Shown: positions 61,444-64,000 of the stretch, in pieces
How the letters are laid out: each line of letters opens with the position of its first letter
Position numbering within the stretch: position 1 is the first letter of the stretch
Origin: Glandiceps talaboti
Lineage: Eukaryota > Hemichordata > Enteropneusta > Spengelidae
Assembly (NCBI RefSeq): GCF_964340395.1
Contig: NC_135570.1
Location: forward strand, 17,548,822-17,612,821
Direction: 5' to 3'
Length of the DNA: 64,000 nt
Program-made: the position numbers and the translations under genes
Notes under the pieces: model-generated
Told to the model about the DNA's origin: nothing
Databases searched by the model: none
Seen by the model: only the letters and a program-made list of their open reading frames with translations

Positions 61444-62050
61444 CTGATGACATTTTAGTGAATATAAAGTAAAATCTGTTCAAGTTGTAACCCTTGAAAA
61501 TCTTTACAAATCATTTCAACTCAGAAATCATAATTATTGACTGTGCAAGCCGAATTACTATTATTTTTTAAAAACAAACTTGTACATTGTTTTGCCATTT
61601 GAAAAACACACCAACCTTTCAACTCTGATTAAACAAGATCAAATAATTGACATTTTCATACTTTGATAGACTTCAATTAAAGCTAATATACATTCATTGC
61701 TTTTATACACATTTCTCACTAAACAATTAATATATCAATTTTTTGTCTAAATTCTTTTTGGAAGCTGACATTTTGGTCATAAACTTACACATGTTCTATA
61801 CCAATGACTTTGCTTGTTCCTGGTAATCAGGAATGAGACAAGTTTCATGCAAAGACATACAGGGTGTGGGTAACTATACAAACAACACACAGATATACTG
61901 GATCCCAACTATGCAACTCTGTTCTCTGATAAGAACACTACACATGATAATGATTGAGTGTGACTTTTCAAAAATTTGAAATATTTCATACAGAAAGTTT
62001 ATTTTATGACTAACTTTCACAAACTTAACAAAGTGATAAGCGTTAATAAT

Positions 62051-62227
62051 GAAGTAATTATAATCTCTCCTACTGGACTTGCTGTTGTTTTGAACGACAA
62101 CAGTTTTACGTCCTATCCTGGAAGCTTCCTCAGGCCGATTGATCGGAGGAAGCTTCCAGGATAGGACGTAAAACTATTGTCATTCAAAAACAACAGCAAG
62201 TCCAGTAGGATAGATTATAATTACTTT
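62051..62227. mobile_element. Long palindromic hairpin
   Basis: Arms of about 80 bases: gaagtaattataatctctcc with ggatagattataattacttt, cctactggacttgctgttgt, 'acgtcctatcctggaagctt' and its complement. The centre is ccgattgatcgg. The 62-codon open frame reads through one arm only. Probably a foldback MITE. Confidence 0.85.
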
Positions 62228-62397
62228 GTTATTTACTTCATACCTGGATGATTGAGAACATTTATAGACAAACTGATAAGAGAATCACCTGAATCTACAT
62301 CAGTGGTAACTGTTCTTTTTTTTTGTAAAACTGATCTTATTGTTTTTCCCTAACTTTGTCTCTGCATGATTTAATCTTCTCTTAGCTCACTTACAGG

Positions 62398-62676
62398 CTG
62401 TAATGACTTGGTTTCTGTAACTCTATGTAATTACACCCTATATATAGGGTGTCAGGCTTTAATGACTTGGTTTCTGTAACTCTATGTAATTACACCCTAA
62501 ATATAGGGTGTCAGGCTTTAATGACTTGGTTTCTGTAACTCTATGTAATTACACCCTAAATATAGGGTGTCAGGCTTTAATGACTTGGTTTCTGTAACGC
62601 TATGTAATTACACCCTAAATATAGGGTGTCAGGCTTTAATGACTTGGTTTCTGTAACTCTATGTAATTACACCCTT
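62398..62676 (+). repeat. 59-bp palindrome-bearing minisatellite, left block
   Basis: About 4.7 units of ggctttaatgacttggtttc, tgtaactctatgtaattaca and ccctaaatatagggtgtca. Each unit holds the palindrome ACACCCTATATATAGGGTGT or a one-base variant. Confidence 0.95.
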
Positions 62677-63430
62677 TATCACAATAATACGTGCATATCT
62701 TCTACTGTGTGACGTCAAACAGGGGTGATTTCAGAGCACATCACCCCTGTTCTACCGAACTATTTTTTCTCCGTACTGTTCGAGTGTTCGTGCAATCCTA
62801 TGCTACGATCAAGTTTATTGTAATAATTATGTGCTTTCAAAATGTAAATGCATACATTACGTTACATATATCCTTGGATGGCATGAGTTTGATACGTAGA
62901 AGTACTTTTATTTTTATTTGGTACATTTTATTCTATTTAAAAATCACGTAGATTATCGATGTAGCAGCCTGCAAGTGCAAGCTTACTTCGCTTCGAGCTC
63001 AGATCTCCGAACTTACACAACGCGAGAAAATATGATTAAAATGACGGCACAAAAGTCGTATTCAGACAATTCTACTTACGTGTTAAACTAAATTCGATAT
63101 TACATGTAGTTCGCAAGGTTGTAACCGATCATTTTGGTTGAGAAACCACAGAACAGTATGACCGATACCGTGTTTGTAGTAAGCTTGACCTCGCGACAGG
63201 TCACGCGATTATGTAATTTGCATAGCCGTCGGTTGCCATTTTTTAATACGCGATGAAGAATATAGTGCGACGAAATGATGCAGTATTCGTAAAATACGAA
63301 TGAAATTTTAGAAAAATACGGGGAATACTTAGTTATGTGATAAATATATAATTCCATGAAATCAATGTTAGTTTTACGTCATAATGCTCCTCGTATGATT
63401 TCACGGACTACAAATTCTCGCCTACCAGCT
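62677..63430. other. Unique 750-base insert between two halves of the 59-bp array
   Basis: Not related to the array. Contains an 11-bp stem hairpin (acaggggtgat...atcacccctgt, 62719-62750), several CG dinucleotides, and no supported open frame. 'atgtaattacaccct' lies at both junctions, but that is also part of every array unit. Confidence 0.7.
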
Positions 63431-63432
63431 CG

Positions 63433-63703
63433 AATGTAATTACACCCTATATATAGGGTGTCAGTCTTTAATGACTTGGTTTCAGTAACTCTATGTAATT
63501 ACACCCTATATATAGGGTGTCAGGCTTTAATGACTTGGTTTCTGTAACTCTATGTAATTACACCCTAAATATAGGGTGTCAGGCTTTAATGACTTGGTTT
63601 CTGTAACTCTATGTAATTACACCCTATATATAGGGTGTCAGGCTTTAATGACTTGGTTTCTGTAACTCTATGTAATTACACCCTAAATATAGGGTGTCAG
63701 GCT
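63433..63703 (+). repeat. 59-bp palindrome-bearing minisatellite, right block
   Basis: About 4.6 units in the same orientation and phase type as the left block. Confidence 0.95.
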
Positions 63704-63913
63704 TTTGGTTGATGCCAGGTTTGAGTTCAGTTGATTTAAAGTGAAAGTTACAGTTAAGTGAAACTATGCTTCAGTGAGTAGAATACTACAAGTGACTTTT
63801 AAATACACAGCAATAAATCTCACCCTGAAAATGTATAAACTCTGTGTGTGCTTCTTTAACTTACAAAGTAATTATTTTCATTTAGCCCAAGATCATGTCT
63901 TATCATTCCTTCA

Positions 63914-64000
63914 ATAGTCCCTCTCAACTACTAATCACAACACTACATAGTCCCTCTCTACTACTAATCACAACACTACATAGTCCCTCTCTACTACTAA
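63914..64000 (+). repeat. 33-bp tandem repeat, runs off the window
   Basis: Units of tagtccctctctactactaa and tcacaacactaca; 2.6 units visible. Confidence 0.9.

Overview
This is nuclear DNA from an animal. Split genes have GT/AG introns of 0.7 to more than 8 kb, no operons are visible, non-LTR retrotransposons are decayed, and cut-and-paste elements, microsatellites and minisatellites are dense. The window is AT-rich. One array contains TTAGGG-type (CCCTAA on the + strand) telomere-like units. An invertebrate, possibly a deuterostome such as an acorn worm or lancelet, would fit the repeat style and the gene families, but the sequence alone does not decide the species. Most open frames longer than 60 codons are shadows, repeat translations or chance.

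Host genes. (1) The best gene is a six-exon, + strand gene at 12057-18932. Its splice phases all match and it encodes about 339 residues. The C-terminal half resembles the conserved region of vertebrate C14orf93 (RTFC). (2) On the - strand, two exons at 44469-44354 and 35702-35518 encode the end of a HECT-type E3 ubiquitin ligase, with the active-site Cys, separated by an 8.65 kb intron filled with transposons. (3) A - strand 3'-terminal exon of an unrecognised Cys-rich protein lies at 7525-7252, with a good splice acceptor and a downstream poly(A) signal. (4) Weaker single-exon candidates lie at 9661-9517 (-), 55370-55420 (+), and a duplicated exon-like block at 3901-4063 and 22062-22214 (+).

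Layout. 1-5.7 kb: tetranucleotide repeat, a 2.15 kb terminal-inverted-repeat (TIR) element, and one arm of a large inverted duplication. 5.7-12 kb: mostly unique DNA with candidate - strand exons. 12-19 kb: the C14orf93-like gene, whose introns hold two palindromic hairpins, a TIR element with TTA target duplication and a 59-bp minisatellite. 19.4-22.5 kb: LINE remnant and the second arm of the inverted duplication. 25-27.7 kb: a G-tract Harbinger-like element. 29.7-31 kb: a 55-bp minisatellite. 32.6-35.1 kb: another TAA-flanked TIR element carrying LINE and unknown coding remnants. 35.5-44.5 kb: the HECT gene, whose intron holds a nested set (a dispersed repeat interrupted by two TAA-flanked elements, a LINE, and a foldback element with 7-bp target duplication). 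44.6-46.1 kb: a dispersed repeat with a 115-bp tandem array. 47.9-50.75 kb: satellites including an inverted array. 50.8-53.7 kb: a broken CR1/jockey-group LINE. 55.4-59.7 kb: one exon, then a heptameric telomere-like array, a 200-base assembly gap and a 31-bp satellite. 59.7-64 kb: LINE remnant, more minisatellites and a palindrome.

No complete multi-gene pathway is visible. The main biological story is the layering of transposons and satellites around a few host genes, with several insertions dated relative to each other by reconstructable empty sites.
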